51,071 nucleotides of DNA from Marinifilum caeruleilacunae (GTDB lineage Bacteria > Bacteroidota > Bacteroidia > Bacteroidales > Marinifilaceae). The number at the start of each line of letters is the position of its first letter. Positions within the stretch are counted from its first letter, which is position 1. Shown here piece by piece: positions 19,273 to 27,608 of this stretch. Made by a program: the position numbers and the translations under genes. Below the pieces are notes generated by a model. It was given only the letters and a program-made list of their open reading frames with translations. It had not been told where the DNA came from and searched no databases. The DNA lies in contig NZ_RZNH01000038.1 in NCBI RefSeq assembly GCF_013141825.1, forward strand, positions 1-51,071, read 5' to 3'.

Positions 19273-20223
19273 TTAATCGTTATTGTTCTTCTTGTTTCTT
19301 TTGTGCTTGCCAATTTCAACTTCTTTGGTCACTTCTTCACCATTTTCGTCGATGTAGGTATAAGTTGCAATGTTGTCACATTCGCCATCACCATAATCGA
19401 AAGTTGCAAATTGTTCACCATTCTGAGAGAAAATTACCGTTCCACTCACAATTAGTCTGCATGTACCAATTCTAATTAGCGGATTTTCTTCATCAATCTC
19501 TTTGGTGTATTCGTTTTCTTCGCTGTCAACACAAGTAACATTACCTGTAATTTGAACCTTATCGTCGCTTAAATCCCATTTGGTATCCAATCCGGCAATC
19601 CATTCCCTGGTTCTTTCGGCAGAGCGGAACAATTCGGTTCCATCAGGATAAGTGAAAGTAATTTCGCTGGTAATTTCCCATTTTTTAGAAACACCTTTCT
19701 CACCTGTAAACTCAACGCGTTTTTCTCCATTAATTTCAACCGAATCAATTACAAGATCCATGGTAATTTCGCGAACAGCACCATCAGTCCAAGGAGCAGC
19801 TGTCATTTCAATTTTTATGATACCATCGATAATTTTTTCATTCGTCAATTCGATTGAATCATACTCAATGGTAATGGTCATTGGGAATCTTCCGTCTTCG
19901 CCAAATTCTACTGTTACCTCAGGCATTTTTTCACTCATATAGCGTTGCCACTCTCTGCAGTAGTTTCCATAGTAGTTGCCGTTACCTTCTTTTGTGCTTG
20001 TAGGTTCGGTGTATTCACTCTGCATAAACGAAAACAGATCTACTTCGTAATCTGCAACTTCCATTACTGCCTCCGAAGCTTCTTCGGTAGAAATTACGGT
20101 TTCAATATCGTTGTTGAGTACAACTTGTTCCTCGGGCTTAATTTCGTCAATGTCATCGTGATTGTCGCAAGAGAAAAATGAAACTGCTAATCCAGCTAAC
20201 AGAATAAATGATAGTTTTTTCAT
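19273..20223 (-). CDS. Secreted lipoprotein of unknown function
   Basis: A 316-residue protein with lipoprotein signal MKKLSFILLAGLAVSFFSCD (lipobox Cys19). The mature protein is strongly acidic and full of short predicted beta strands (MTITIEYDSIELTNEKI, EITSEITFTYPDGTELF, RIGTCRLIVSGTVIFSQN), suggesting a beta-sandwich or beta-helix on the cell surface or in the periplasm. No family recognised. It lies upstream of the ECF sigma operon in the same orientation, and its 5' region contains a nested inverted repeat (20249-20318). Confidence 0.75.
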   Translation of the reverse strand: MKKLSFILLAGLAVSFFSCDNHDDIDEIKPEEQVVLNNDIETVISTEEASEAVMEVADYEVDLFSFMQSEYTEPTSTKEGNGNYYGNYCREWQRYMSEKMPEVTVEFGEDGRFPMTITIEYDSIELTNEKIIDGIIKIEMTAAPWTDGAVREITMDLVIDSVEINGEKRVEFTGEKGVSKKWEITSEITFTYPDGTELFRSAERTREWIAGLDTKWDLSDDKVQITGNVTCVDSEENEYTKEIDEENPLIRIGTCRLIVSGTVIFSQNGEQFATFDYGDGECDNIATYTYIDENGEEVTKEVEIGKHKRNKKNNND

Positions 20224-20248
20224 AAGATGTAATTTTTTTTAGTTGCTA

Positions 20249-20318
20249 CACGAAAGCGGCTTTTTCAAATCATCAAACTTTGTAGGAGTTATAGATGATT
20301 ACACTTGCTCGTTTCGTG
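20249..20318 (-). promoter_or_regulatory. Nested inverted repeat in the leader of the 19273 lipoprotein gene
   Basis: CACGAAA (20249) pairs with TTTCGTG (20312), and inside it AATCATC (20268) pairs with GATGATT (20294). The element sits 26-95 bases upstream of the ATG, so it could fold in the leader RNA or be an operator. No promoter boxes are clear around it. Confidence 0.35.
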
Positions 20319-20615
20319 ATCGTTAATTTTTCAATTCTAAATTTTATTTTTTGAGCTCGTTTATACATGAACCGATGTTGGGGAATGTTACCCTACAAAA
20401 AAGTTTAATTTTTTTAGAACTGAATCAATTGTAAGCTGTTCACAGCAACGATAAAAAAAATATGTTTATAAATTACTGATAAATAGAGGTGTTGTGCCTT
20501 GGAAATGAAAAAAATGAGAATATTTAACATTAATTAATGGTTACCTTTTGTCATTTTAGGGTATTAATGAATAGCTTTAAAGGATATTTACAATTGTTTA
20601 TAAAGCAGTTTTAAA
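20319..20615. other. AT-rich intergenic DNA
   Basis: Together with the leader element just before it, this is a 392-base gap between diverging genes. It is very AT-rich, with poly-A and poly-T tracts. I see no ORF, no convincing promoter pair and no terminator in it. Confidence 0.5.
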
Positions 20616-20820
20616 ATGAAAAAATTTAAATTTATCACCAACATATTTTTCCTACTGGGAACACTATGCCTGGTGTTTTTTTTCGATACAATCTTGTCGG
20701 TGAAAACACAGGAATATAGCTTTTTATCAATTTCTACGAGTAAGAATATTAATTTGGTTATACTTTTTTTTGTTGGCCACAGTATTAATGGTAAGTGGTA
20801 TCAAACTAAAGTCTAAATAG
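20616..20820 (+). pseudogene. Small two-helix membrane protein, frameshifted in a T tract
   Basis: As written, the frame gives 66 residues ending LVILFFVGHSINGKWYQTKV at 20816, which breaks the second hydrophobic segment. If the eight-T run at 20764-20771 had seven T, the frame would read NLVILFLLATVLMVSGIKLK and stop at 20820, giving a 67-residue protein with two clean transmembrane helices and a Lys-rich end. The next ORF starts eleven bases later and has the same plan. Either a true one-base insertion, slippage variation, or a sequencing error. No family recognised. Confidence 0.5.
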
Positions 20821-20830
20821 ATATTCAGAT

Positions 20831-21016
20831 ATGAAGTATACCATTATTTTTATACATGCTTTATCTGCACTGTTGTGTTTATTAGGCGTATACCTAATTA
20901 CAAGAATATTAATAGGTGCAGACCCTGTGTTTATAATAATGGGATTGTTGTGCAATAGTATTGGAATAAGCTTATTGCTTATGGGAAAATACTTAAAAAA
21001 GAAATTAAAAAATTAG
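20831..21016 (+). CDS. Small two-helix membrane protein
   Basis: A 61-residue protein with helices at about 4-27 and 34-54, separated by a short loop, and the basic tail KYLKKKLKN. The start is MKYTIIFIHALSALLCLLGV. No family recognised. It lies between two similar small ORFs that both appear frameshifted, so it may be the only intact member of a three-gene operon. Proteins of this size often regulate larger membrane complexes, but nothing here shows which. Confidence 0.5.
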   Translation: MKYTIIFIHALSALLCLLGVYLITRILIGADPVFIIMGLLCNSIGISLLLMGKYLKKKLKN

Positions 21017-21022
21017 AATACG

Positions 21023-21254
21023 ATGAAGAGAATAAAATTAAGCAAGGAAGAGTTGACCTGTCTATTAGCATTGATGACCTTTGTAGGCATGCAGGTTTTC
21101 GAATTTGGCGAGTTATTGGGTGCGTGGATGGCGCGATAATCTATTTACTACCTTTTTAAAGCAAGAGGAGAGAATGTATTTTTTCATGCTTGTCATGCTG
21201 CATTCAAGCTTTAATTTGCTACTTTTTTTGCTGGGAATCATCACATTTTCTTAA
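21023..21254 (+). pseudogene. Third small membrane protein, interrupted by a frameshift
   Basis: A 38-residue frame starts at 21023 (MKRIKLSKEELTCLLALMTF) and stops at 21139. In the next frame, an open stretch runs on from the same point (RDNLFTTFLKQEERMYFFML) to a stop at 21254. Removing one base near 21125-21137 joins them into a 76-residue protein with two hydrophobic segments. Like the frame at 20616, it looks like one gene with a single-base indel. The ATG at 21174 could also start a separate 26-residue peptide. Confidence 0.4.
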
Positions 21255-21357
21255 TTCCCAATTTCTTCGATGCGATTTCGCAAATCAACTTTCCAAAGTC
21301 CAAGGAATTAAATATCTTTGCGGATTCAATTAGGAATTTATAATTACCTATTGCGAA

Positions 21358-21427
21358 TAGAACCGAAAAGCTTTCGTAATTTGTGATATACAATTCGTAA
21401 TTTCTAATTCGTAATTCGTAATTGACA
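21358..21427. repeat. AATTCGTAATT-type simple repeat before lepA
   Basis: The stretch TTCGTAATTTGTGATATACA-ATTCGTAATT-TCTAATTCGTA-ATTCGTAATT is built of irregular copies of AATTCGTA. It runs up to the lepA start, leaving little room for a normal promoter. Simple repeats of this kind occur between genes in many Bacteroidota (recalled, not searched). Confidence 0.7.
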
Positions 21428-23215
21428 ATGAAGAACATTCGAAATTTTTGCATCATAGCCCACATCGACCACGGGAAATCTACCCTGGCCGATCGTTTGT
21501 TAGACGTTACCAACACCATTTCTGATCGTGAGAAACAAGCTCAGGTATTGGATGATATGGATTTGGAGCGCGAGCGTGGGATTACCATTAAGAGTCATGC
21601 CATCCAGATGGATTACATGCGTGATAAAGAAAAGTACACCTTAAACCTGATTGATACCCCGGGTCACGTTGACTTCTCTTATGAAGTATCAAGATCGATT
21701 GCAGCCTGCGAAGGTGCGCTTTTGATTGTTGATGCCACCCAGGGAATTCAGGCACAAACCATCTCAAATCTTTATTTGGCGATTGAGAACGATTTGGAAA
21801 TTATTCCAATTCTGAACAAGATCGACTTGCCAAATGCAAACCCTGAAGATGTAAAAGATCAGATTGTAGATCTTTTGGGATGCGACGAGAGTGAGATTTT
21901 GGCTGCCAGTGGTAAAACCGGTGAAGGTGTACCAGAAATTTTGGAAGCCATTGTAGAGCGTGTTCCAGCTCCTGAAGGAGATCCTGATGCACCACTTCAG
22001 GCTTTGATTTTCGATTCGGAATACAACTCTTTCCGAGGAATTATTACCTACATCCGAATTTTGAATGGAGAAATCAGCAAAGGTGATTTGGTAAAATTCG
22101 TAAATACCGAAAAAGAATACCAGGCCGATGAAATTGGTGTGTTACGATTGAGCCAGGAACCAAGAAAAGTTCTGAAGACTGGTGATGTAGGTTACATTAT
22201 TTCAGGTATTAAAACTTCTACCGAGGTAAAAGTGGGTGATACCATTACACACAAAGCCAATCCGTGCGATTCGGCAATTGAAGGATTCGAGGAAGTAAAA
22301 CCAATGGTATTTGCAGGTGTTTACCCAATCGATTCGGAAGATTACGAAGACTTGCGCGCTGCCATGGAAAAACTGAAGTTGAATGATGCTTCGCTTACTT
22401 TTGAGCCTGAATCGTCATTGGCACTTGGTTTTGGATTCCGCTGTGGATTCCTTGGTTTGTTACACATGGAAATTGTACAGGAACGTTTGGATCGTGAGTT
22501 CGATATGAACGTGATTACAACAGTTCCTAACGTATCGTATATTGCACATACCAAGAAAGGAGATGAGTTCGAGATGCACAACCCTTCGGATATGCCAGAT
22601 CCGAATGCATTGGATTTTATCGAAGAACCTTTCATTCGTGCACAAATTATTTCTAAATCGGAATTTGTTGGTCCGTTGATGACACTTTGTATGAGCAAAC
22701 GTGGTATCATGACCAATCAGCAATACCTTACCAGCGATAGAGTAGAGTTGACTTACGAAATGCCTTTGGGCGAGATTGTATTCGATTTTTACGATAAGCT
22801 AAAGAGTATTTCGAAAGGATATGCTTCCTTCGATTATTTCCAGATCGGATTCCGTCCGGCAAAATTGGTGAAACTGGATATTCTGTTGAATGGTGAAGGT
22901 GTAGATGCCCTTTCTACTTTGATTCATTTCGACAATGCACAGGCATTTGGTAGAAGAATGTGTGAGAAGCTGAAAGAGTTGATCCCACGTCAGCAGTTCG
23001 ATATTGCCATTCAGGGTGCGATTGGAGCTAAGATTATCTCGAGAGAGACTGTTAAAGCCGTTCGTAAGGATGTAACTGCAAAATGTTATGGTGGTGATAT
23101 CACGCGTAAGCGTAAACTTTTAGAGAAGCAGAAGAAAGGGAAGAAGCGTATGAAGCAGGTGGGTAATGTAGAAGTACCACAGAAAGCTTTCCTTGCGGTT
23201 CTGAAATTAGACTAA
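21428..23215 (+). CDS. lepA: Elongation factor 4 (back-translocase)
   Basis: A 595-residue ribosome-associated GTPase; I take the ATG at 21428 rather than TTG six bases earlier. The G domain shows HIDHGKST, the switch [13 protein letters not shown] and NKIDLP in order, followed by EF-G-like domains and the LepA-specific C-terminal domain with [19 protein letters not shown] and [11 protein letters not shown]. LepA moves ribosomes back one codon or helps initiation under stress. Length is that of the family. No partner gene is adjacent; a terminator follows at 23268. Confidence 0.97.
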   Translation: MKNIRNFCIIAHIDHGKSTLADRLLDVTNTISDREKQAQVLDDMDLERERGITIKSHAIQMDYMRDKEKYTLNLIDTPGHVDFSYEVSRSIAACEGALLIVDATQGIQAQTISNLYLAIENDLEIIPILNKIDLPNANPEDVKDQIVDLLGCDESEILAASGKTGEGVPEILEAIVERVPAPEGDPDAPLQALIFDSEYNSFRGIITYIRILNGEISKGDLVKFVNTEKEYQADEIGVLRLSQEPRKVLKTGDVGYIISGIKTSTEVKVGDTITHKANPCDSAIEGFEEVKPMVFAGVYPIDSEDYEDLRAAMEKLKLNDASLTFEPESSLALGFGFRCGFLGLLHMEIVQERLDREFDMNVITTVPNVSYIAHTKKGDEFEMHNPSDMPDPNALDFIEEPFIRAQIISKSEFVGPLMTLCMSKRGIMTNQQYLTSDRVELTYEMPLGEIVFDFYDKLKSISKGYASFDYFQIGFRPAKLVKLDILLNGEGVDALSTLIHFDNAQAFGRRMCEKLKELIPRQQFDIAIQGAIGAKIISRETVKAVRKDVTAKCYGGDITRKRKLLEKQKKGKKRMKQVGNVEVPQKAFLAVLKLD

Positions 23216-23267
23216 GATAAGCTTATAGGTATTAGCCAAAAGCAAAATGCCTTATGATATAAGATAT

Positions 23268-23297
23268 AAACTGCTCGAATTTTCGGGCAGTTTTTTT
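23268..23297 (+). terminator. Terminator after lepA
   Basis: AAACTGC pairs with GCAGTTT, extended inward by TCGAA/TTCGG with a mismatch, then a run of seven T. It lies 53 bases after the lepA stop. Confidence 0.8.
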
Positions 23298-23440
23298 ATG
23301 CAATAGGTCCAGATTATAGGTGTTAATATAATTTACAACTGTTGCTTTTGCCTTTCTCCTTCTAACTTTTATCTAAACACTTTAACCTTTCTTTAACTCT
23401 TTTTAGCTAAAGCTTAACTGCCTTTTTTTCAGTTGTATGA

Positions 23441-23448
23441 TAATTTTG
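23441..23448 (+). promoter_or_regulatory. Possible -7 box for the secreted charged protein
   Basis: TAATTTTG matches the TAnnTTTG form and is 39 bases before the ATG at 23487. An upstream TTTG at 18-20 bases is not clear. Confidence 0.35.
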
Positions 23449-23486
23449 AAAATAGATAATAAAGGTCAAATTTAAATACAACTATT

Positions 23487-24200
23487 ATGAAACGATTATC
23501 ACTCTTATTAATGATGTTTTCTGCTTTTTTACTTGTGGCACAAAGTAGCCAGGCTCAGGAAAAAGATGAGAAAAAGGAAAAGCATGAAGTACATGTTAAG
23601 GTAAAAGTTATTGAAGATGGAAAAGAAACTGTAATAGATACCATTTTTCATGAGCACAAAGATCATGATGAAATCATGAAAATTATTGAATTAAAAGGTG
23701 TGCCTGATTCATTAATGAGAAAGCATATGGTTTGGTTTTCGGGCGATGACAAGAAGCACGGAACGCATTCCAAAAAAATCGAAAGTTTTGTGTTTAGTAC
23801 CGATTCTACATTCGATGGAGATGTAAAGAAAATGATGAAGAAATTTAAGTTTTCGGATAAGGAAGGAAATGTATTCTTTCATTCGGGCGATTCATGTATT
23901 TCCAAAGATATCCACATCGAAATGCTACATGGTGGCAAGCACAAAATGCGTGTGATGCCATTCCACGGGGGAAAAGGGAAAAAGGTGATCATTATTAACG
24001 ACGACGACGATGTTGAAATTAGCGAAGAGGATGGCGTGAAAATTATTAAGATCAAGAGCTCAGGAGATGATAATGTTTGGATCGAAAAAATTTCGGGCGA
24101 CCATAATGTGGAAGTTGAAGTAGAGGTGGAAGTAGAAGAGAAGGATGGAAAAAAGGTGAAAAAGATCAAGAGGAAAAAGACAAAAAAGGAAAAAGAATAG
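23487..24200 (+). CDS. Secreted highly charged protein next to an RprXY-like pair
   Basis: A 237-residue protein with a signal peptide (MKRLSLLLMMFSAFLLVAQS, cleavage after SQAQ). The mature part is dense in Lys, Glu, Asp and His, with runs such as EKDEKKEKHEVHVKVKV and later a VEVEVEVEVEE block and a Lys-rich end. His/Asp clusters (EHKDHDEIM) might bind divalent metal, but no known domain is recognised. It converges on the response-regulator gene at 24262, sharing a terminator with it, so regulation by that pair is possible but unproved. Confidence 0.7.
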   Translation: MKRLSLLLMMFSAFLLVAQSSQAQEKDEKKEKHEVHVKVKVIEDGKETVIDTIFHEHKDHDEIMKIIELKGVPDSLMRKHMVWFSGDDKKHGTHSKKIESFVFSTDSTFDGDVKKMMKKFKFSDKEGNVFFHSGDSCISKDIHIEMLHGGKHKMRVMPFHGGKGKKVIIINDDDDVEISEEDGVKIIKIKSSGDDNVWIEKISGDHNVEVEVEVEVEEKDGKKVKKIKRKKTKKEKE

Positions 24201-24213
24201 AAATTCATTCCTA

Positions 24214-24248
24214 TAAAAAAAGCTGCCTTAAAAAGCAGCTTTTTTTTG
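24214..24248. terminator. Bidirectional terminator, 23487 gene versus response regulator
   Basis: AAAAGCTGC and GCAGCTTTT flank a short AT loop, with A and T runs outside, so each strand ends in a T run. It serves both converging genes. Confidence 0.85.
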
Positions 24249-24261
24249 ATATATAAGGCAA

Positions 24262-24948
24262 TTACATAATCAGTTTGTATCCTTTACCATGTACATTGAT
24301 AATTTCGATGCTAGGCTCTTCTTTTAGGTGTTTACGAAGCTTGGTAATGTAAACATCCATACTACGGGCATTGAAATAATTATCGTCAGACCAAATGGTT
24401 TTTAAAGCCAGGTTACGCTCCAATACTTTGTTTACATTGTTGCAAAGAAGTTTTAGAAGCTCCGACTCTTTGGTAGTTAGTTTAATGGTGTTGTCACCAT
24501 CTACCAGGTATTGTTTTTTGGCATCGAAAGTATAGCGTCCAAGTTTGAATTCTTCCTGGTTGTTTTCTGGTTTTACACCAGCAGTTCTTCTTAAAACAGC
24601 CTCGATTCTCACCAAAAGTTCTTCCATGCTAAATGGCTTGGTCATGTAATCATCAGCACCCAGTTTAAAGCCTTCCAAAACATCTTCTTTCATCGATTTT
24701 GCAGTAAGGAAGATAATTGGAATTTCGCTATTGATTAATCTGATGTCTTTTGCCAAAGTGAAACCATCGCGATGAGGCATCATGATATCGAAGATGCATA
24801 AGTCGAATGGATTCTTTAAGAATTCGTCGTAAGCTTTGTCGCCATCTTCGCAAAGCGTGGTATTATAATTTTTAGCGATTAAATATTCTTTAAGCAAAAG
24901 GCCTAGATTTGCATCGTCTTCGGCTAATAAGATTTTAACTTGTTCCAT
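24262..24948 (-). CDS. OmpR-family response regulator, RprY-like
   Basis: A 228-residue regulator. The receiver has acidic pair LLAEDD, phospho-acceptor Asp54 (CIFDIMMPHRDG), FLTAKSMKED and DDYMTKPFSMEELL; the C-terminal half is a winged helix (LTTKESELLKLLC, VYITKLRKHLKEEPSIE). It follows its kinase by five bases. It resembles RprY of Bacteroides, implicated in stress and envelope responses, and the regulator at 346. Likely DNA targets are unknown. Confidence 0.92.
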   Translation of the reverse strand: MEQVKILLAEDDANLGLLLKEYLIAKNYNTTLCEDGDKAYDEFLKNPFDLCIFDIMMPHRDGFTLAKDIRLINSEIPIIFLTAKSMKEDVLEGFKLGADDYMTKPFSMEELLVRIEAVLRRTAGVKPENNQEEFKLGRYTFDAKKQYLVDGDNTIKLTTKESELLKLLCNNVNKVLERNLALKTIWSDDNYFNARSMDVYITKLRKHLKEEPSIEIINVHGKGYKLIM

Positions 24949-24953
24949 TGCGT

Positions 24954-26435
24954 CTATTTTTTTAGAGGAAGATATACTTCAAATTTTGATCCCTTTTCGA
25001 GAACACTATCAACATTAACTTCACCATGGTGTGCATCCACTACTTTTTTCACATAGGATAAACCCAGTCCAAAGCCTTTTACATTGTGCACATTTCCTGT
25101 ATGAACACGGAAGAAACGTTCGAATACCATTTTCTGATCTTCTTTCGAGATCCCAATTCCATTATCGGTAATCGAAATAACAACACCCTTGTCTTTGTTC
25201 CTCGTGCTAATGCTAATTTCGGGCGTATCTTTACAATACTTAATTGCATTATCCAACAGGTTTGAGATAACGTTGCTAACATGCACTTCATCGGCCATAA
25301 TTAAATCGTTGCTGGCATCCAGATTTTGATACATGTTACCACTTTTATCTTCAACTCTAATAGTAAAGTTAGGTAATAAATTTTGAATTATTTTATGAAC
25401 ATTAATTGGTTTTAATTTCAATTTCATTCTGGCCTCGTTGAAAATTGCCATTTGCAATACTTTTTCAACCTGATAGGTCAGTCTCTTGCTTTCGTCGTTA
25501 ATAATTTTTGAAATGTGATCGATAAAAGCAGGAGTTGTTGTTACACTGTTATCTTTTAGCATTTGCGATGCCAGCGAAATGGTCGAAATTGGAGTTTTGA
25601 ACTCATGTGTCATGTTGTTGATAAAATCATTCTTGATTTTCGACAATTTCTTCTGACGGAAAATGATAAAAATGGTAAAGGCACTACACAAAATCAGAAC
25701 CAGGGTCAGGAAGAAAGATGGCAATAACATAGAGTAGGATTGTACCATATACCTTTGCTGTCCGGGGAAATAAACATGCAGAACATTGGAATTCGCGAAA
25801 TAATCGTTCGGGAACAATGGTTTCGTAATTCGATGTGCCGATGGATTTCTGAAATAATTTTTCGACGCAGCCTCAAATTTTCCGTTGGTTACCTTAATGG
25901 CATACTCAAAGTTCAACTTAATGCCATTGTCTTTCAATTTTTGCTCAATGATTTTTGGCAAGGCATTCAAATCGATACGATCGCTCAACTTCAGACCTTC
26001 GTTGTGCAGTTTTGCGGCAAACTGACTAATGCCGGGATTGCTGCTTGAGAGCGATTTGTTAAATTGTTCAGGAATTAATCCCAGTCCGCCGGCCTTAAGT
26101 GGTCCTTCGGCAATATTGATGTTTTTATTTTCGTGCGAAATGCTAACCGTTGCCCTGTGATGCTTTGCATCCATATTAAAGGAAATGGTAGAACTTTCGT
26201 TGAAAGTTGAAATATCTCCTCTATTGGTTGACCCGTTGCCTTTCAAAATGGTTTGAACCTTTTCGTCATGTTCTAATTTTGAAACGACCTGATCCAGGGC
26301 CTTGCTCACCATCAGGCTAAACTGTTCCTCTTTAATTTTTGATGCCGATTGAAAGTATTTTATCTGGACCAATATCAATCCAAATAAAGAGATACACAAA
26401 ACAACCGTAACCAACCAAATGTACTTCTGATTCAT
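24954..26435 (-). CDS. Membrane sensor histidine kinase, RprX-like
   Basis: A 493-residue kinase. Helices at about 7-27 and 233-259 bound a 200-residue periplasmic sensor. The H box is INNMTHEFKTPISTISLASQ (His277), N box SNLLDNAIKYC, G boxes DNGIGISKED and GFGLGLSYVKK. Same order and spacing as the pair at 346-2639, and clearly related. The upstream region has CAAAGATA (TATCTTTG on the minus strand) at 26441, only six bases before the ATG, which would make the message nearly leaderless if used. Confidence 0.93.
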   Translation of the reverse strand: MNQKYIWLVTVVLCISLFGLILVQIKYFQSASKIKEEQFSLMVSKALDQVVSKLEHDEKVQTILKGNGSTNRGDISTFNESSTISFNMDAKHHRATVSISHENKNINIAEGPLKAGGLGLIPEQFNKSLSSSNPGISQFAAKLHNEGLKLSDRIDLNALPKIIEQKLKDNGIKLNFEYAIKVTNGKFEAASKNYFRNPSAHRITKPLFPNDYFANSNVLHVYFPGQQRYMVQSYSMLLPSFFLTLVLILCSAFTIFIIFRQKKLSKIKNDFINNMTHEFKTPISTISLASQMLKDNSVTTTPAFIDHISKIINDESKRLTYQVEKVLQMAIFNEARMKLKLKPINVHKIIQNLLPNFTIRVEDKSGNMYQNLDASNDLIMADEVHVSNVISNLLDNAIKYCKDTPEISISTRNKDKGVVISITDNGIGISKEDQKMVFERFFRVHTGNVHNVKGFGLGLSYVKKVVDAHHGEVNVDSVLEKGSKFEVYLPLKK

Positions 26436-26634
26436 GTATACAAAGATAAAAAAATCATTATGCCAGTATTATGACTTAACAATCTTTAACACACAAGATG
26501 TGTAAGTTTGTTACTGTTCAGGAAATTAAGTCTGTTATTAGGAAAAAAACTAAGGATTTAGGCTTCTCTAAATTAGGATTGATTATAATTAAGGCAAAAA
26601 ATCGGTATTTTAACAAATTTTTACTGAAAAGCTA
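26436..26634. other. Intergenic DNA upstream of the RprX-like kinase
   Basis: First part of a 429-base gap. It is AT-rich and holds no ORF; the only signal seen is the TATCTTTG noted for the kinase gene. The rest of the gap carries the candidate small RNA unit and about 100 bases before rnc with nothing recognised. Confidence 0.5.
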
Positions 26635-26664
26635 TTTGAGATTTATAATTTGATACTATATTTG
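26635..26664 (+). promoter_or_regulatory. Bacteroidota-type promoter of a candidate small RNA
   Basis: TTTG at 26635-26638, an 18-base spacer, and TATATTTG at 26657-26664 match both boxes of the Bacteroidota promoter exactly. The spacing equals that of the gdhA promoter at 42571. No protein gene follows on this strand until 29318. Confidence 0.6.
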
Positions 26665-26669
26665 CTATC

Positions 26670-26761
26670 GGAGAGCGAATCTATAAGGAACAATCTCCTT
26701 GATTAAAAATTTTGGTTAATAGTTAGATGAAAGGGCGGTTGTGGTTACCGTCCTTTTTTTT
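26670..26761 (+). ncRNA. Candidate small RNA, about 90 nt
   Basis: A promoter with exact TTTG and TATATTTG boxes ends at 26664, and a ten-pair terminator follows at 26730-26761; no credible ORF lies between. The transcript would have an internal hairpin AAGGA/TCCTT near 26685-26700 and an unpaired AU-rich middle (GATTAAAAATTTTGGTTAAT) suitable for pairing. It lies between the RprX-like kinase and rnc, both read the other way. I do not recognise it as 6S, tmRNA or RNase P. Inference from signals only. Confidence 0.45.
26730..26761 (+). terminator. Terminator of the candidate small RNA
   Basis: AAAGGGCGGT pairs with ACCGTCCTTT through a seven-base loop (one G-U pair), followed by a run of T. 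Confidence 0.85.
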
Positions 26762-26864
26762 GTGCCTCTAAGTCACCAAAATTATCTTCGAATTGCATAT
26801 AGCAAGCCCAGTTCAGGTTTGTTCAAACCTAAATCATACGGTGTAATTAATAAAACAATTGAAA

Positions 26865-27605
26865 TTAGGAAGCCAGCTCTTTCTGGTTGATTCTTTTTAG
26901 CGCCTCACGTGCTGCTTTCTGTTGTGCTTCTTTTTTGGAAGTACCAATTCCCTTACCCATTTTTACCTCTTCAACTTCTACTTCAGAAATAAACAAAGGC
27001 AAACGCAATGCTTTGTCAACACCATCCTCCTGTGTGTCAAAATAAACATCTTTTTTGTTCTTTTGAGCCCACTCAATAAGTTTACTCTTGAAATTGGTTT
27101 CAACAGTTACTACTTCTTCAAGGTTAATGTATTTCTTAAAGATTTTATCTTCGATAAAAATGCGTGTTTTCAGGTAACCCTGGTCAAGATAAATTGCTCC
27201 GATTAAGGCTTCGAAAGCATCTCCGTAAATATGTTTGTTGTTGTTCATATTTACATTGGACACCACATGTTGATCCAGGCCTAACTTCAGCGCAAGCTTG
27301 TTTAAGGATTCCCTGCTCACAATTTTAGAGCGGATTTGTGTTAAAAATCCTTCATCTTTATTTGGGAAGTACTTGTATAAGATATCGGCAATTACGGCAC
27401 CAAGAATTGCGTCGCCAAGGTATTCCAGGCGCTCATTATTCATATTGTAACCGTCTTTTGGGATACTAGCCGATTTGTGTATGAAAGCCAGTTCATACAA
27501 GTCGGGTTTATTGGGATAAAACCCTAAAAAATCAAATAACAATCCATAAAACTCCCTTCTAGGAAAGAAAAAAAGTTTTATGGATTGAATAATAGACTTA
27601 ATCAC
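26865..27605 (-). CDS. rnc: Ribonuclease III
   Basis: A 246-residue double-strand-specific endoribonuclease that processes rRNA precursors and other structured RNA. The catalytic signature NERLEYLGDAILGAV is intact and the second acidic site lies in GDAFEALIGAIYLDQG. The C-terminal double-stranded-RNA-binding domain (KSKLIEWAQKNKKDVYFDTQ to SKKEAQQKAAREALKRI) is complete. It follows fabF by three bases and completes acpP-fabF-rnc, a common order in Bacteroidota. Confidence 0.96.
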   Translation of the reverse strand: MIKSIIQSIKLFFFPRREFYGLLFDFLGFYPNKPDLYELAFIHKSASIPKDGYNMNNERLEYLGDAILGAVIADILYKYFPNKDEGFLTQIRSKIVSRESLNKLALKLGLDQHVVSNVNMNNNKHIYGDAFEALIGAIYLDQGYLKTRIFIEDKIFKKYINLEEVVTVETNFKSKLIEWAQKNKKDVYFDTQEDGVDKALRLPLFISEVEVEEVKMGKGIGTSKKEAQQKAAREALKRINQKELAS

Positions 27606-27608
27606 AAA

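Noticed and set aside
21241-21519. Minus-strand 92-residue ORF before lepA
   Set aside because: It is antisense to the lepA start and includes the AATTCGTA repeat ([17 protein letters not shown]), a translated simple repeat.
26727-26890. A small protein starting at the ATG before the terminator
   Set aside because: The frame begins inside the terminator stem and runs antisense into rnc; no sign of coding.
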